Below, piece by piece: positions 14,853 to 23,233 of a DNA stretch of 23,258 nucleotides (position 1 is the stretch's first letter; each line of letters starts with the position of its first letter). The translations under genes and the position numbers were made by a program. Under the pieces are notes generated by a model. The model saw nothing but the letters and a program-made list of their open reading frames with translations, did no database searches and was not told the origin of the DNA. Origin of the DNA: Candidatus Latescibacterota bacterium (lineage in GTDB: Bacteria > Latescibacterota > UBA2968 > GCA-2709665); contig JAAXHE010000349.1 in assembly GCA_012271065.1 (NCBI GenBank), positions 1 through 23,258 of the forward strand, written 5' to 3'.

Positions 14853-14939
14853 TGCCTCCGCCCGCGTAGCGGGTGACCCTCCGAGCAAATAATAACACAC
14901 CTTCACACTGCCCTGCCTCCGCCCGCGTAGCGGGTGACC
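14851..14939. repeat. 28-bp perfect direct repeat, two units
   Basis: A 28-base unit beginning CCTGCCTCCG and containing a CCCGC-GTA-GCGGG hairpin occurs at 14851-14878 and 14912-14939, separated by 33 bases. It lies within the DNA that interrupts repeat A copy 2. Confidence 0.85.
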
Positions 14940-14970
14940 TGTTGTTCCAATGGTTTATCGGAACAACAGG
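14938..14970. repeat. Perfect 11-bp inverted repeat
   Basis: CCTGTTGTTCC (14938-14948) and its exact complement (14960-14970) flank an 11-base loop. No T-tract follows on either strand. It abuts the second 28-bp repeat unit. Confidence 0.7.
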
Positions 14971-15210
14971 GGACGCGTGGTTCTCGCGTCCGAGGCTGCT
15001 GGTGAGCGGCGGCCGTTTGCCGCGAACAAACCCCCCGTACCCCCGGCCGCCAATTGTGAAACGCATTGATCGTGCGGGACCTGCACCCTCACCCCCTAAC
15101 TAAAGGAAGAAGGAAGAAGTGGGGGTAACTTTGACATCTGTCACCTTTGCAATGGGACTCTCGCAAGTCAATAAGAGTGTCTATTGACAACCGGCACACG
15201 AAATCCGTCT

Positions 15211-15259
15211 TTTCTCCCTTTCTCCCTTGGGAGAGAGGGCCGGGGAGAGAGGTCTGCGG
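15211..15259. repeat. Repeat R, copy 2
   Basis: TTTCTCCCTTTCTCCCTTGG followed by GAGAGAGGGCCGGGGAGAG and AGGTCTGCGG matches copy 1 at 11402-11450 with few changes. Some similarity (CCGGCAC) extends upstream of both copies. Confidence 0.8.
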
Positions 15260-15337
15260 GGTGGAGGGGCTGCCTCTGACCTTGCCTCTGCATTTTGCTT
15301 TTGGCTGACGGCTGATAACTGCCTTTGAGAACTCAAT

Positions 15338-15368
15338 AAAAAACCGCCGAACGGGAGGTTCGGCGGTT
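15338..15368 (-). terminator. Intrinsic terminator of the 499-residue secreted protein gene
   Basis: On the minus strand an 11-bp perfect stem (AACCGCCGAAC/GTTCGGCGGTT, 15342-15368, 5-base loop) runs into a six-T tract (15338-15343 as A on the + strand), about 29 bases after the stop codon. Confidence 0.9.
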
Positions 15369-15396
15369 CTTCGTTTCTCCATCAGCGCGGCTGCGA

Positions 15397-16896
15397 TTAC
15401 TTGAGCAGCAACATCTTCTGGGACAGCGTGGTGGTTCCGGCGTCGACCTTGGCGATGTAAACGCCGCTCGCAACGCCGCGTCCCTGGTTATCGCGCGCGT
15501 CCCACTGGACCGAGTAGCGACCGGCCGCGTTGAACTGCGAGATCAGGTGACGCACCTGCTGGCCCAGCACGTCGTAAATCACGACCGAAACCGGAGCGGA
15601 CTCGGGCAGTTCGTATGAAATCGTGGTGCTGGGGTTGAACGGGTTCGGATAGACGTTCACCGCAAACTCGGTTGGCAACGGCATCCGGGCGCCCAGAAGC
15701 ACCTCGATGACGTTCGACTGTGAGATCGAGCCGTCCAGGTCCACCTGTTCCAGGCGATAGTAAACCTTCTCCACGCCCGGCAGGTCCTTGTCTTCAAAGC
15801 TGTAGTTCATCAGGGCATCGGCCGTGCCCGCGCCCTGCACGAAGTTGCCGACGGCCTCGAAGGTCTCGCCGTCGACGCTGCGCGTGATCCGCCAGCCGGC
15901 ATTGTTCGTCTGCGAAACGGTGGACCAGTTCAGCACGACCCCATCGTTCTGTAACGCGCCGTCGAAGGAGGCCAGTTCGGCCGGGTTCAACTGTGTAAAC
16001 GTAAACGTCACCGGTAACGTGTCCTCGTCGTTCACGGTGGCCTTCACCGTCACCTGCAGGCTCCCGCCGGTCACCTTCAGCTCCAGCGACGTCGGCCCGG
16101 CCACCATCATTTGGGCGTCCAGCTCCAGCATGTTGCCGTCCGCGTCCAGAACCGTCAGCGTGCCGCTACCCTGTGTGGTTACCGTCCAGGATACGCTCGG
16201 CGTATCGGATTCGACATCCTTCAGTTCAACCTTTACGGAGACGCTGCCGCCGTCGGCGGGAATCTGAAGCATATTCCCGCCCATCAACATATCGCCCATA
16301 CCGACCACGCTGGGGCCCGTGGGTATGGCGAAGGTCACGATGGCCTCGGAGACATCCAAGGTATCGTCTTCGGCCGCCCCCATTGACGGGCCGTTAAGCA
16401 CAACTGCGGATTTTACGTTAAAGGAGACCCCCTCGCCAATATCCGCCAGCGCGACGATCTTCACGGTGGCAAAATAACCGTTGTCGGGAACCGTATTCGG
16501 CGCGAGAGACAACAAGGAAAAGTTGTCGTCGTCGATTTTTGGAGAAATGCCAGGCGCTTCCGGGACAATTGAACTCACACCAACTACCTTCCAGCTCTGG
16601 TCGAACATCATGTCCATATTGCCGTCGGCAAATTTGACCTCGGCACCTACTACCTGCGCGCTGTCACCCTCATCTATGAACAACTCGACCTTCACCGTGT
16701 CGCCGGCAGCCACGGGGGCAAGCGTATTGACGCCCTCGTTCAATTTGTCATCAGCATCCGCCATACCAAACACGGTATCGACCAGCAACTTCTTGTCGGC
16801 CAACTCTCCTGCTTCAACCCCCCCAGTAGTGACGGCCACAAGAAAAGCGGCAACCGTAACGAAGACGAAGCCTGAAATCGGTTTAACTCTATACAT
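15397..16896 (-). CDS. Secreted multi-domain protein with cohesin-like domain and FlgD/type IX-like C-terminal domain
   Basis: The 499-residue product has a signal peptide (about residues 1-30). A cohesin-like beta sandwich follows at about 58-170 (VAAGDTVKVELFI...VVGAEVKF). Next come an Ig-like region at about 195-300 and a fibronectin-III-like domain at about 308-402 (GVVLNWSTVSQTNNAGWRI). The C-terminal domain at about 408-499 begins PTEFAVNVYPNPFNPSTTI and ends SQKMLLLK. That last domain matches FlgD Ig-like/type IX-type sorting domains used for surface delivery in FCB-group bacteria. The function is probably structural or adhesive at the cell surface; no catalytic motif was seen. AAGGAG sits seven bases before the ATG. 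It lies 129 bases after the 1551-residue gene and may share its transcript. It has its own strong terminator. Confidence 0.85.
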   Translation of the reverse strand: MYRVKPISGFVFVTVAAFLVAVTTGGVEAGELADKKLLVDTVFGMADADDKLNEGVNTLAPVAAGDTVKVELFIDEGDSAQVVGAEVKFADGNMDMMFDQSWKVVGVSSIVPEAPGISPKIDDDNFSLLSLAPNTVPDNGYFATVKIVALADIGEGVSFNVKSAVVLNGPSMGAAEDDTLDVSEAIVTFAIPTGPSVVGMGDMLMGGNMLQIPADGGSVSVKVELKDVESDTPSVSWTVTTQGSGTLTVLDADGNMLELDAQMMVAGPTSLELKVTGGSLQVTVKATVNDEDTLPVTFTFTQLNPAELASFDGALQNDGVVLNWSTVSQTNNAGWRITRSVDGETFEAVGNFVQGAGTADALMNYSFEDKDLPGVEKVYYRLEQVDLDGSISQSNVIEVLLGARMPLPTEFAVNVYPNPFNPSTTISYELPESAPVSVVIYDVLGQQVRHLISQFNAAGRYSVQWDARDNQGRGVASGVYIAKVDAGTTTLSQKMLLLK

Positions 16897-16971
16897 CTCG
16901 CCTCTCCTTGTCGGTGTGTGTGTTTCTCCGCTCCAGAATTTAAAATGCTCGCTCCAGAAGGCAAACGTGAA

Positions 16972-17002
16972 GTATGGGAGGGCCCCGGAGGGCCTCCCAT
17001 AC
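16972..17002 (-). terminator. Hairpin between the two secreted-protein genes
   Basis: GTATGGGAGGGCCC pairs with GGGCCTCCCATAC across a 4-base loop with one bulged base, 24 bases after the stop of the 1551-residue gene. On the minus strand it is followed by TTCACGTTT, a poor T-tract, so it may be a partial terminator or an mRNA-stability hairpin allowing some read-through. Confidence 0.5.
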
Positions 17003-17025
17003 CTCCTACCCCTTCCTGACTACGA

Positions 17026-20000
17026 CTACTTGAGCAACATCAACCGCTTGGCATCCTGGAACTTACCGGCAACCGAGACCTGATAGAAGTAAATTCCACT
17101 CGAAACCGATACGCCACGGTCGTCCGTTCCGCTCCACTGCACCGTATACCGGCCGGGCGCCTGCCGCTCGCGCACCAGCGTCCGAACCTCCTGGCCCAGC
17201 AGATTGTAGATCCGAAGCACCACGTCCCCGCCTTCGGCCAGGTCATACGGTATGTTGGTCTGCGGGTTGAACGGGTTCGGATAGTTCTGATGCAGCGCGA
17301 ACTCGGTGGGCGTGCTCTGCACGTCCAGCGCGCCAAGCGTCACCACCGGGTTCTGCAACTGATCCGCGTCGAACACCACGCCCCGCGCGATCTCGAAGCG
17401 TGCGACGTCCTCGAACTCCCTCAGAACCTTGAACGTGAAGGTCACCAGCGCGCCCTCGCCGCTCACGGAACCCGACTCGATAATGGCGTTGACCACCGAG
17501 ACCCGACCCTCTTCCGGCCAGTTCTTGAACAGCGGCGTCTCGTCGCCTTCGGACTTCAGCAAGTCGTTCTCGGCGGGTACGGCGCTGACGAACTCAAATT
17601 TGTCGGCGTCATACGCCAGTTCCAGACCGTAGCCGTTCAACGCTCTGGCGTTGGCCATGGAGACCGTCACCGAGATCGTCTCGCCCACCAGCACCTTCTC
17701 GCCGGTCAACTCGAGCGTCATCTCCGTATCGGGGTTCACACCCGGGCGCTGCGGCGCGACCGCCAGCTTGCTGCCGGCTGGCGGCACCGCCGTGTGACCG
17801 AATGTCGCTACGACCGTTACGTAGTCGGAAAAGTCCACCGCGCCGTCGTCGTTCACGTCGGCCTGCGGATTGTAGTTGGCGTCGCCCTTCCGGCTGTTGA
17901 AAGCCGCCGCAAAGACGACGAAGTCTTCGAAGTTTACCTCCAGGTCGCCGCCCTGCGACGGCAGCACCATCAGGTAGACCGGGTTGCCATCGGCATCCGC
18001 GAACTTCATGCGGATGGAGATGTCGGCGACCGTGATCGCCTGACCCATCGTCACGTTGTTATCGTCATACGCGTCGATCCGATAGACCAGCGTGGTAACG
18101 CCGTCAGGCAGGTTGTCGTCGGTGAACCGGGTGGATCCCGGAGCCAGCGTGGCGACCATCTCAAGAGCGTCGGCAGACGCGCCTCTCATCACCCTGTAGC
18201 CCTTCACACCCAGGATCGGGACGCTGTAGCCACGATAGGGAATGGAGCCTACCATGCCGTCATTCGCCGAAGCCGTCCAACGCAGCACCACCCCGCCGGC
18301 GCCGTCGCCGGAAGCGTCGGTAACCGCGGCGGGAGCGATGTTGTCAACGGCTGCGACCGGCTCCTCCGTGACCGTGCGGGCGGACAACAGCAGATCGCCC
18401 GCCGTGGCGTGACCCGCCGTCCGGATGTTCGCCGGAACGGAGGCGCCGCCCATCAGCGCGCTCACGTCGGGATTGACGGGCGCGAAGATCACGTTCTTCC
18501 GATCGCCGATGAGGGCCTTGACGTAGTCTTCAGGGGCGTTGAACTGATTGCTCAGCTCCTCCTCCGTCAGAAGCTCCGCCTCGGGCATACCCAGCAACTG
18601 CAGCGTCTGCCGGATGCTTTCCTTCGTGAACACGCGCTTGCTGGCCGTGGTCCGATCGGAGGGTCCCGCGCTGCCCACAGACACAACGCCCCAGTTGGTG
18701 GCCACGTTGTCAATCGCAGGCACCACCGCGCGCTGCATGTCGCCGTTCGCGTCGCCCATATTGTCGCCGCTGTCGGCGGCGAAGCCGATGCTCGTCCAGG
18801 ACACCCACTGCTTCACGGGCTCCTCGAGTTCGATCATGTTGCCTTCATCATCCAGACCGGTGGTGACGTCAACCTCCCTCCAGATCTGATACGCAACCAC
18901 ACCCTCGTGCTGCGAGGAATTGGGGAAACTGATCATCACCATCCCGCCCTCATCGCCCTGCCCGTCCGCGCCCATGTAATCCTGAACCGTCACGGAAGCG
19001 ACCGCAGCCGGCGCGCCCGGATCCGGCCCGGGACCGCCTTCGGGCGCGAAGGTCACCGTCACGCTGCCGGCCAGCGTCTGATTGGCCTCATCGCCGACGG
19101 TGTAGGTGGCTTCGGACGTGCGAACGGTGATCGTGGCGCTGCCCTCGAGGTCGGCAGCCAACGCGCCGAAATCGGTACCGCCGGCAGCGACCATCTGCTG
19201 GCCGGTGGGCACGGTGACGGCGATGTTGCTGGTACTGAAGTTGACGGCGACCGATTCATAGGTAGCGGCGCCCACGGTATTGGTCTGTTTCATACTTGCG
19301 TTGCCGAATGCGTCGGTCGGCAGCACGTTGACCGTAAAAGCGCCAGCCACATTGCTGGACGAAAGGTTGTTTTCCATGGCCGTGACCACGAATTTAGACA
19401 ACTCCGCAACCTCGACGGTCACCTTCGCGTCAAGCTCGCCGCTGATGCGGAGGGTGTACGCGCCGGTGGCGGGGTCGATCGAGCCCTCAGCCGCCATAAC
19501 GGTCACGTCGCTGAGCGGCTTCTCGGATTTGAACGTGACGTCGCGCTGACCCGCGTGCCATCCGTCGCCGTCCAGAATGGCGGCCCTTGCCACCATACCC
19601 GCCTCCGCCAATTCCGCGGGAAGCGCGAACGAGGGCGCGGCGGACACGCCGGTTCCGCCGAAGGTCACGCCGTCAAGCGCGGCGGCCTGATCGCCGGAAA
19701 CGATCACGGCCAGCGCCGACGGGGTATGATAGGTCACCGCGCGGACGTCGGATTCCTCAATGCGCGAGAGCATCGTGTCGAGGACCGATAGCCGCATCGT
19801 GAAGTCCACACCGGCGACGACTTTGTCGCTCTGATCCGGGGAGTCGACAATCTTGAACTCGTCGGCGTTCGGGTTCATGAAGCCTTTGGTGAACGTGAGC
19901 GTCTCGCCCTTTTCCACGCTGGCGTTGCCTGCAAGGTCGAAAGCCACAACCTCCAATTCATATCGCTGGCTCTCGACGAAGGTGGTATCGCCCACCGGCC

Positions 20001-21681
20001 AGGTCACCAGTTTGTCCACCTGTTCGAGGCGGACGTTGCCCGGGCCGAAGCCCTGCTCGATGGCTGTCCCACCGCCCGCCTCGTGATAACGTATGGACAG
20101 CGAATCCAGTTCTTCGTTGATCTGGAAAGACGGGTCCTTGGTGACGATATTGATGGTGGGCTCATCGTCGTTGTCCGCGTCCTTGGGCGCGTTGGCGTTG
20201 GTAGGGAACAAATTGGTGATTTTCGGCGGGTTCCCATCGAGCGTGATGTCCTCAATGGTCAGTGACGACGTGTTGCCGAGGCTGTCCGTGACCTCGATCG
20301 TCAGGTCCGCCGTCGTTCCGCCCGCGGCCTCATAATTCTCCGCGAGAGAATCCGGGTCAGTCGCCCACGCAGGGAATGCTACCGTGACGGTCGAATCAGG
20401 AGCAACAGCGCGGGAGAAACTGCTGTCACCGTGGCTTATCTTCACGGTGTCCGTAAATTCGCTGAGTTTAAAATCGATCGGGCTCAGCACGCGGTCGGTC
20501 TGCACACCCTTCATTTCACCCGGCAGCAACGTATAGTCAGTCAGCGTCTGCGTGGTATCCGCCGAGATCCGGGGATCCGCCGATCCGGCCGCGATACTAT
20601 CCGGATTGGGATGATCTACCGTAATTGTGGGCGCGGTCGCGTCGGCGACAATCTCCAAGTCCTCTACATCTGACACCATTACTGTGTCGGGGAGCCCGTG
20701 AAGCGCTTTCCAATCGGAAGCAATCGGCTCTTTGTTGTCACCACCCACGTTACCGGCAAGGTCCACGAGATAGGCGAAGATTTCGACCCGCTGGTTATCG
20801 GCAAACGTCCCTGCTTCGATCTCTCCTGAAACGCTCGGAGCCGGGATGTAAAGTTTATCACCACGCAGCGTGAACTTGACCAGGGCTGCTTTCTCGAAAA
20901 CCTCAGCCCGCGCGGCTTGCGTATGAGGATCAGCCCTGTCAGTAATCGAGTCGGACGGAACAATACCAACTTCGATTCTGTCTGCTTTGACGTTGAGAAT
21001 GCTCGCGGTATTCAGTTCCAGGGTGATTTTGACTTCATCGCCGGTGTTGATCATCACCCGGTTGATTGCGCCCATGTCGTTCGTATCGGTGCTCGCCGCT
21101 TCCGGATCGATATCGAGCGAAATTTTCTCAAACACGCCATCAACCAGCGGGCGGGCGCCGTCGATGCCGAACAGCACCCCGTCACCCACACGGGTGGCCC
21201 CGAAGCCGGCGGTGGCGGGCGTGATTTTCTTGTCCGTCATCAGGTTGTTCAACGGATCCGTGCCTTTTGTCTTTGATTGAACCACGACCTTCACGGAATG
21301 GTCGTTCGCTGATTCGTGATCGGCGTTGTAATCGACTGCGAACTTAACCGTGAAAGTGTCGACTTCCGTTCCATCTCTAAATCCGTCGCCGCTAGCTGGG
21401 AAGTCTTGATGAAAATAAATGGTTTTGCCCGCTGCGGCGTCCGTGTCCGCAACGCCGGAATCGGCCACCGCCACCGTGACGCCGTCGTCAAGCGTGCCGT
21501 CGTAACACAGGATGCGGATTTCGATGGTGTCACCGATTGTGGCCCACGTATTGGCGGCCGGTTCGACAACGCGAATGAAGATACCCTGCGTGCCGGCCAC
21601 TTCCTGGGCCGAAGCCACGCCAACCGCTCCAACAATCAGCAGAAACGCCAAACCCAGACTTGAAACCGTTTTCAACTGCAT
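17026..21681 (-). CDS. Giant secreted protein with Ig, FnIII, dockerin-like, cohesin-like and FlgD/type IX-like domains
   Basis: The 1551-residue protein begins MQLKTVSSLGLAFLLIVGAV and has a signal peptide with probable cleavage after ASA. The first 900 or so residues are Thr/Asp-rich Ig-like beta repeats (for example TAPTITVDHPNPDS and DNIAPAAVTD-type linkers). FnIII-like units follow at about 930-1240. Residues 1250-1300 hold dockerin-like motifs (NFEDFVVFAAAFNSRKGD, ADVNDDGAVDFSDYVTVVAT). Residues 1316-1455 hold a cohesin-like domain (VLVGETISVTVSM...GLELAYD), and 1456-1551 a C-terminal domain with NYPNPFNPQTNI and a final KRLMLLK. It is likely exported and attached at the cell surface. 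The ATG at 21681 is chosen because AAGGAGG precedes it by six bases and the signal peptide starts there; the frame is open further upstream. No enzymatic motif was seen. Confidence 0.85.
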   Translation of the reverse strand: MQLKTVSSLGLAFLLIVGAVGVASAQEVAGTQGIFIRVVEPAANTWATIGDTIEIRILCYDGTLDDGVTVAVADSGVADTDAAAGKTIYFHQDFPASGDGFRDGTEVDTFTVKFAVDYNADHESANDHSVKVVVQSKTKGTDPLNNLMTDKKITPATAGFGATRVGDGVLFGIDGARPLVDGVFEKISLDIDPEAASTDTNDMGAINRVMINTGDEVKITLELNTASILNVKADRIEVGIVPSDSITDRADPHTQAARAEVFEKAALVKFTLRGDKLYIPAPSVSGEIEAGTFADNQRVEIFAYLVDLAGNVGGDNKEPIASDWKALHGLPDTVMVSDVEDLEIVADATAPTITVDHPNPDSIAAGSADPRISADTTQTLTDYTLLPGEMKGVQTDRVLSPIDFKLSEFTDTVKISHGDSSFSRAVAPDSTVTVAFPAWATDPDSLAENYEAAGGTTADLTIEVTDSLGNTSSLTIEDITLDGNPPKITNLFPTNANAPKDADNDDEPTINIVTKDPSFQINEELDSLSIRYHEAGGGTAIEQGFGPGNVRLEQVDKLVTWPVGDTTFVESQRYELEVVAFDLAGNASVEKGETLTFTKGFMNPNADEFKIVDSPDQSDKVVAGVDFTMRLSVLDTMLSRIEESDVRAVTYHTPSALAVIVSGDQAAALDGVTFGGTGVSAAPSFALPAELAEAGMVARAAILDGDGWHAGQRDVTFKSEKPLSDVTVMAAEGSIDPATGAYTLRISGELDAKVTVEVAELSKFVVTAMENNLSSSNVAGAFTVNVLPTDAFGNASMKQTNTVGAATYESVAVNFSTSNIAVTVPTGQQMVAAGGTDFGALAADLEGSATITVRTSEATYTVGDEANQTLAGSVTVTFAPEGGPGPDPGAPAAVASVTVQDYMGADGQGDEGGMVMISFPNSSQHEGVVAYQIWREVDVTTGLDDEGNMIELEEPVKQWVSWTSIGFAADSGDNMGDANGDMQRAVVPAIDNVATNWGVVSVGSAGPSDRTTASKRVFTKESIRQTLQLLGMPEAELLTEEELSNQFNAPEDYVKALIGDRKNVIFAPVNPDVSALMGGASVPANIRTAGHATAGDLLLSARTVTEEPVAAVDNIAPAAVTDASGDGAGGVVLRWTASANDGMVGSIPYRGYSVPILGVKGYRVMRGASADALEMVATLAPGSTRFTDDNLPDGVTTLVYRIDAYDDNNVTMGQAITVADISIRMKFADADGNPVYLMVLPSQGGDLEVNFEDFVVFAAAFNSRKGDANYNPQADVNDDGAVDFSDYVTVVATFGHTAVPPAGSKLAVAPQRPGVNPDTEMTLELTGEKVLVGETISVTVSMANARALNGYGLELAYDADKFEFVSAVPAENDLLKSEGDETPLFKNWPEEGRVSVVNAIIESGSVSGEGALVTFTFKVLREFEDVARFEIARGVVFDADQLQNPVVTLGALDVQSTPTEFALHQNYPNPFNPQTNIPYDLAEGGDVVLRIYNLLGQEVRTLVRERQAPGRYTVQWSGTDDRGVSVSSGIYFYQVSVAGKFQDAKRLMLLK

Positions 21682-22105
21682 TGCCAACCTCCTTGTGAAA
21701 CAGGACGCTTCGAAAAACCTGCGATAAACCTGCCTTGCTGCGCCGTGAAGCCCCTCCTTTAACACCGGAAACGCCCCCGATGGGGGATGCCGGTAGTCGG
21801 AAGCGTTGTGAAATTTAGCGGTGATGGCGTTCCTCCCTTCGTTTGGAAAATTCAGAAGTTCCTTGCCTGCAACATCTTAACGTGGCTATGGATATAGGTT
21901 GAACTCTTGTAGACACTCGGCCCTGTTACACCTCCTTCTTAAATGCGCGAAAGCCACACCCACGTCTCCCGCCTTCAAGAGATAGCACAGTTGACTCATA
22001 ATAATCGTGTTTTGAGGTTTCAACAACCCGCTTCCAATAGTCGGTGAAAAAGGCCGCGAATTCGGCCGATTTCGCTGTTTACACGCACATTATGCGGCAA
22101 ACAGG
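21682..22105 (-). promoter_or_regulatory. Long 5' leader of the giant secreted protein gene
   Basis: From the predicted transcription start near 22105 to the ATG is about 420 bases. It contains a terminator-like hairpin near its start, a GC-rich hairpin (ACCGG...CCCCC-ATC-GGGGG...CCGGT, about 21767-21795), and Shine-Dalgarno-like tracts with no good start codon beyond them (AAGAAGGAGG near 21945, AAGGGAGG near 21836). I could not match it to a known riboswitch class. Confidence 0.45.
22047..22067 (-). terminator. Possible attenuator in the leader
   Basis: On the minus strand GGCCG-AATTCG-CGGCC is followed directly by TTTTT, about 40-60 bases after the predicted transcription start. The stem is only 5 bp but all G/C, so conditional termination is plausible. 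Confidence 0.4.
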
Positions 22106-22111
22106 TTCCTA

Positions 22112-22140
22112 ATTATACGCAACACCAAACAGGCTGTCAA
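22112..22140 (-). promoter_or_regulatory. Consensus sigma70 promoter for the secreted-protein genes
   Basis: On the minus strand TTGACA (22135-22140) and TATAAT (22112-22117) are both perfect and 17 bases apart. It is in an AT-rich gap and points at the 1551-residue gene. It should be a strong promoter. Confidence 0.85.
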
Positions 22141-22277
22141 GTGTTTTTTGTACTTTATTATTCACGCAAAAAGAAGAATGCCTGATGATCCTAAACACCT
22201 GTAAATTACGGCACTTTCATGTCCCGCGCAACCACAATATGAAGGGGCTCTTCCAACACTTACCACAATAACCTGTT

Positions 22278-22835
22278 TCAGCGCATCTGATGCTCGAGGC
22301 GCTGGATTTCATCGCGCAGGCTGGCCGCCTCTTCGTATTGTTCACGCGCCACGGCTTCCCGAAGTTCCGCCCTGAGGGCGGTCAACCGGTCGGATATTCC
22401 GCCCTCGGCCCCTTCGACTTCGATATCCACGGACGAATTGATGGGCAGCCCGGCCTCCTGGATAACCCGGTCTTCCACGAAAACCGGGGCGCCCGTGCGG
22501 AGGGCCAGGGCGAGCGCGTCGCTGGGCCGGGAATCCACGCCGATGGTTTTGCCTTCGGCATCCAGGCTGACCTCGGCGAAGAAGACGTCTTCCTTCAGCG
22601 CGCTGATGAGCACCCGGGTGACCTTCACGCCCATGCCGTCCAGTATGGCGCGGAGCAGTTCGCAGGTGGGCGGCCGGGGCGGTTCTTCGTCGTATAAAGC
22701 CATATAGATGGACGTGGCTTCGAAATTACCGATGGAGATCGGGAGGAAGATCCGCTGCTCCCTGTCCTTCAGCCAGACCAGCGGCCGGTTGGTGTTGGGT
22801 TCCACCGCCACGCCGACCACGTTCATTTCAACCAT
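22278..22835 (-). CDS. Bifunctional-nuclease (DUF151) domain protein with C-terminal UVR motif
   Basis: The 185-residue protein starts MVEMNVVGVAVEP. Residues about 1-130 form the BFN/DUF151 domain, with LPISIGNFEATSIYMAL, RPPTCELLRAILDGMGVKV and IGVDSRPSDALALALRTGAPVFV. Residues about 147-183 are a UVR motif helix pair (LRAELREAVAREQYEEAASL and RDEIQRLEHQ), as in UvrB and UvrC. DUF151 proteins have been described as nucleases, but their cellular role in bacteria is poorly defined. The UVR motif suggests protein-protein contact. The ATG at 22835 is preferred to an upstream one at 22904 because GGAAGGAAG lies eight bases before it and the domain begins there. It is apparently monocistronic. 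Confidence 0.9.
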   Translation of the reverse strand: MVEMNVVGVAVEPNTNRPLVWLKDREQRIFLPISIGNFEATSIYMALYDEEPPRPPTCELLRAILDGMGVKVTRVLISALKEDVFFAEVSLDAEGKTIGVDSRPSDALALALRTGAPVFVEDRVIQEAGLPINSSVDIEVEGAEGGISDRLTALRAELREAVAREQYEEAASLRDEIQRLEHQMR

Positions 22836-22922
22836 GGGATGCGCTTCCTTCCCGGCGCAGGGAGGGGAGGGGTTTTGCGCCGCAGGGGGAGGCATTCTGG
22901 GCAAATGCGCTTACTAAACAAT

Positions 22923-22952
22923 AATATATGACGAAGGGCGGGGGAAAATCAA
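22923..22952 (-). promoter_or_regulatory. Candidate promoter for the DUF151 gene
   Basis: On the minus strand TTGATT (22947-22952) and TATATT (22923-22928) are 18 bases apart, about 90 bases before the ATG. It lies immediately next to repeat D copy 3. Confidence 0.45.
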
Positions 22953-22960
22953 GGGAAAAA

Positions 22961-23091
22961 AGCGGGGAGAGGGTAGAGGTAAGAGGGTAGAGATTGCCTG
23001 CCTTGTCAGGATTCTTATCGTGCCGGAGGCGAAGAGGAACCAATTAAGGGGCAAGGGCTTCTTCTCCCGTCTAACCTCTCCCGTCTCACCG
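22961..23091 (-). repeat. Intergenic palindromic repeat D, copy 3 (inverted)
   Basis: Read on the minus strand it aligns with copy 1 through the shared blocks CCCTTGCC, TTAATT, CGCCTCCGGCACGAT and GACAAGGCAGG, with the same purine/pyrimidine arms. Identity across the 60-base core looks to be about 75-80% by eye. It lies upstream of the DUF151 gene. Confidence 0.65.
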
Positions 23092-23100
23092 CCTTTCAGT

Positions 23101-23144
23101 GACCTCTCTCCCCGGCCCTCTCTCCTAAAGGAAAGAGGGTGAAA
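23101..23144. repeat. Repeat R, copy 3 (inverted, diverged)
   Basis: GACCTCTCTCCCCGGCCCTC followed by TCTCCTAAAGGAAAGAGGG is the reverse orientation of copies 1 and 2. Its second half has diverged. Confidence 0.75.
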
Positions 23145-23233
23145 AGCACGAGAGCTGGGCTCGCACGGAGACACAAAGGGAAAGAAGGAAGAAGGAAAGG
23201 CAGAAACGAAAGGCAAACCCTCCCCACCACCAC

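Larger units (their letters stand above)
14311..15337. other. Mosaic of non-coding repeats
   Basis: About 1 kb without a plausible gene. From left to right it holds a CCTACCCCCTGACCCCC segment (14341 on), repeat D copy 2, repeat A copy 2, a nested insert with 28-bp direct repeats and an 11-bp hairpin, the continuation of A (ACCCCCCGTACCCCCGG, about 15029-15065), and repeat R copy 2. Minus-strand frames here, such as one containing VIHGKTG that also appears in the arc-dop gap, are by-products of repeat A. Confidence 0.65.

Noticed and set aside
14550..14906. 118-codon minus-strand frame sharing the peptide VIHGKTG with a frame at 6600-6818
   Set aside because: The shared peptide comes from repeat A in both places; neither frame has a proper start signal or other conserved part.
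14851..14939. CRISPR array
   Set aside because: There are only two 28-bp units with a single 33-base gap and no cas genes; the unit also belongs to a repeat-rich mosaic.
17290..19791. 833-codon open frame on the + strand
   Set aside because: It is antisense to the 1551-residue secreted protein, is His/Arg-rich with no domain, and lacks a ribosome site.
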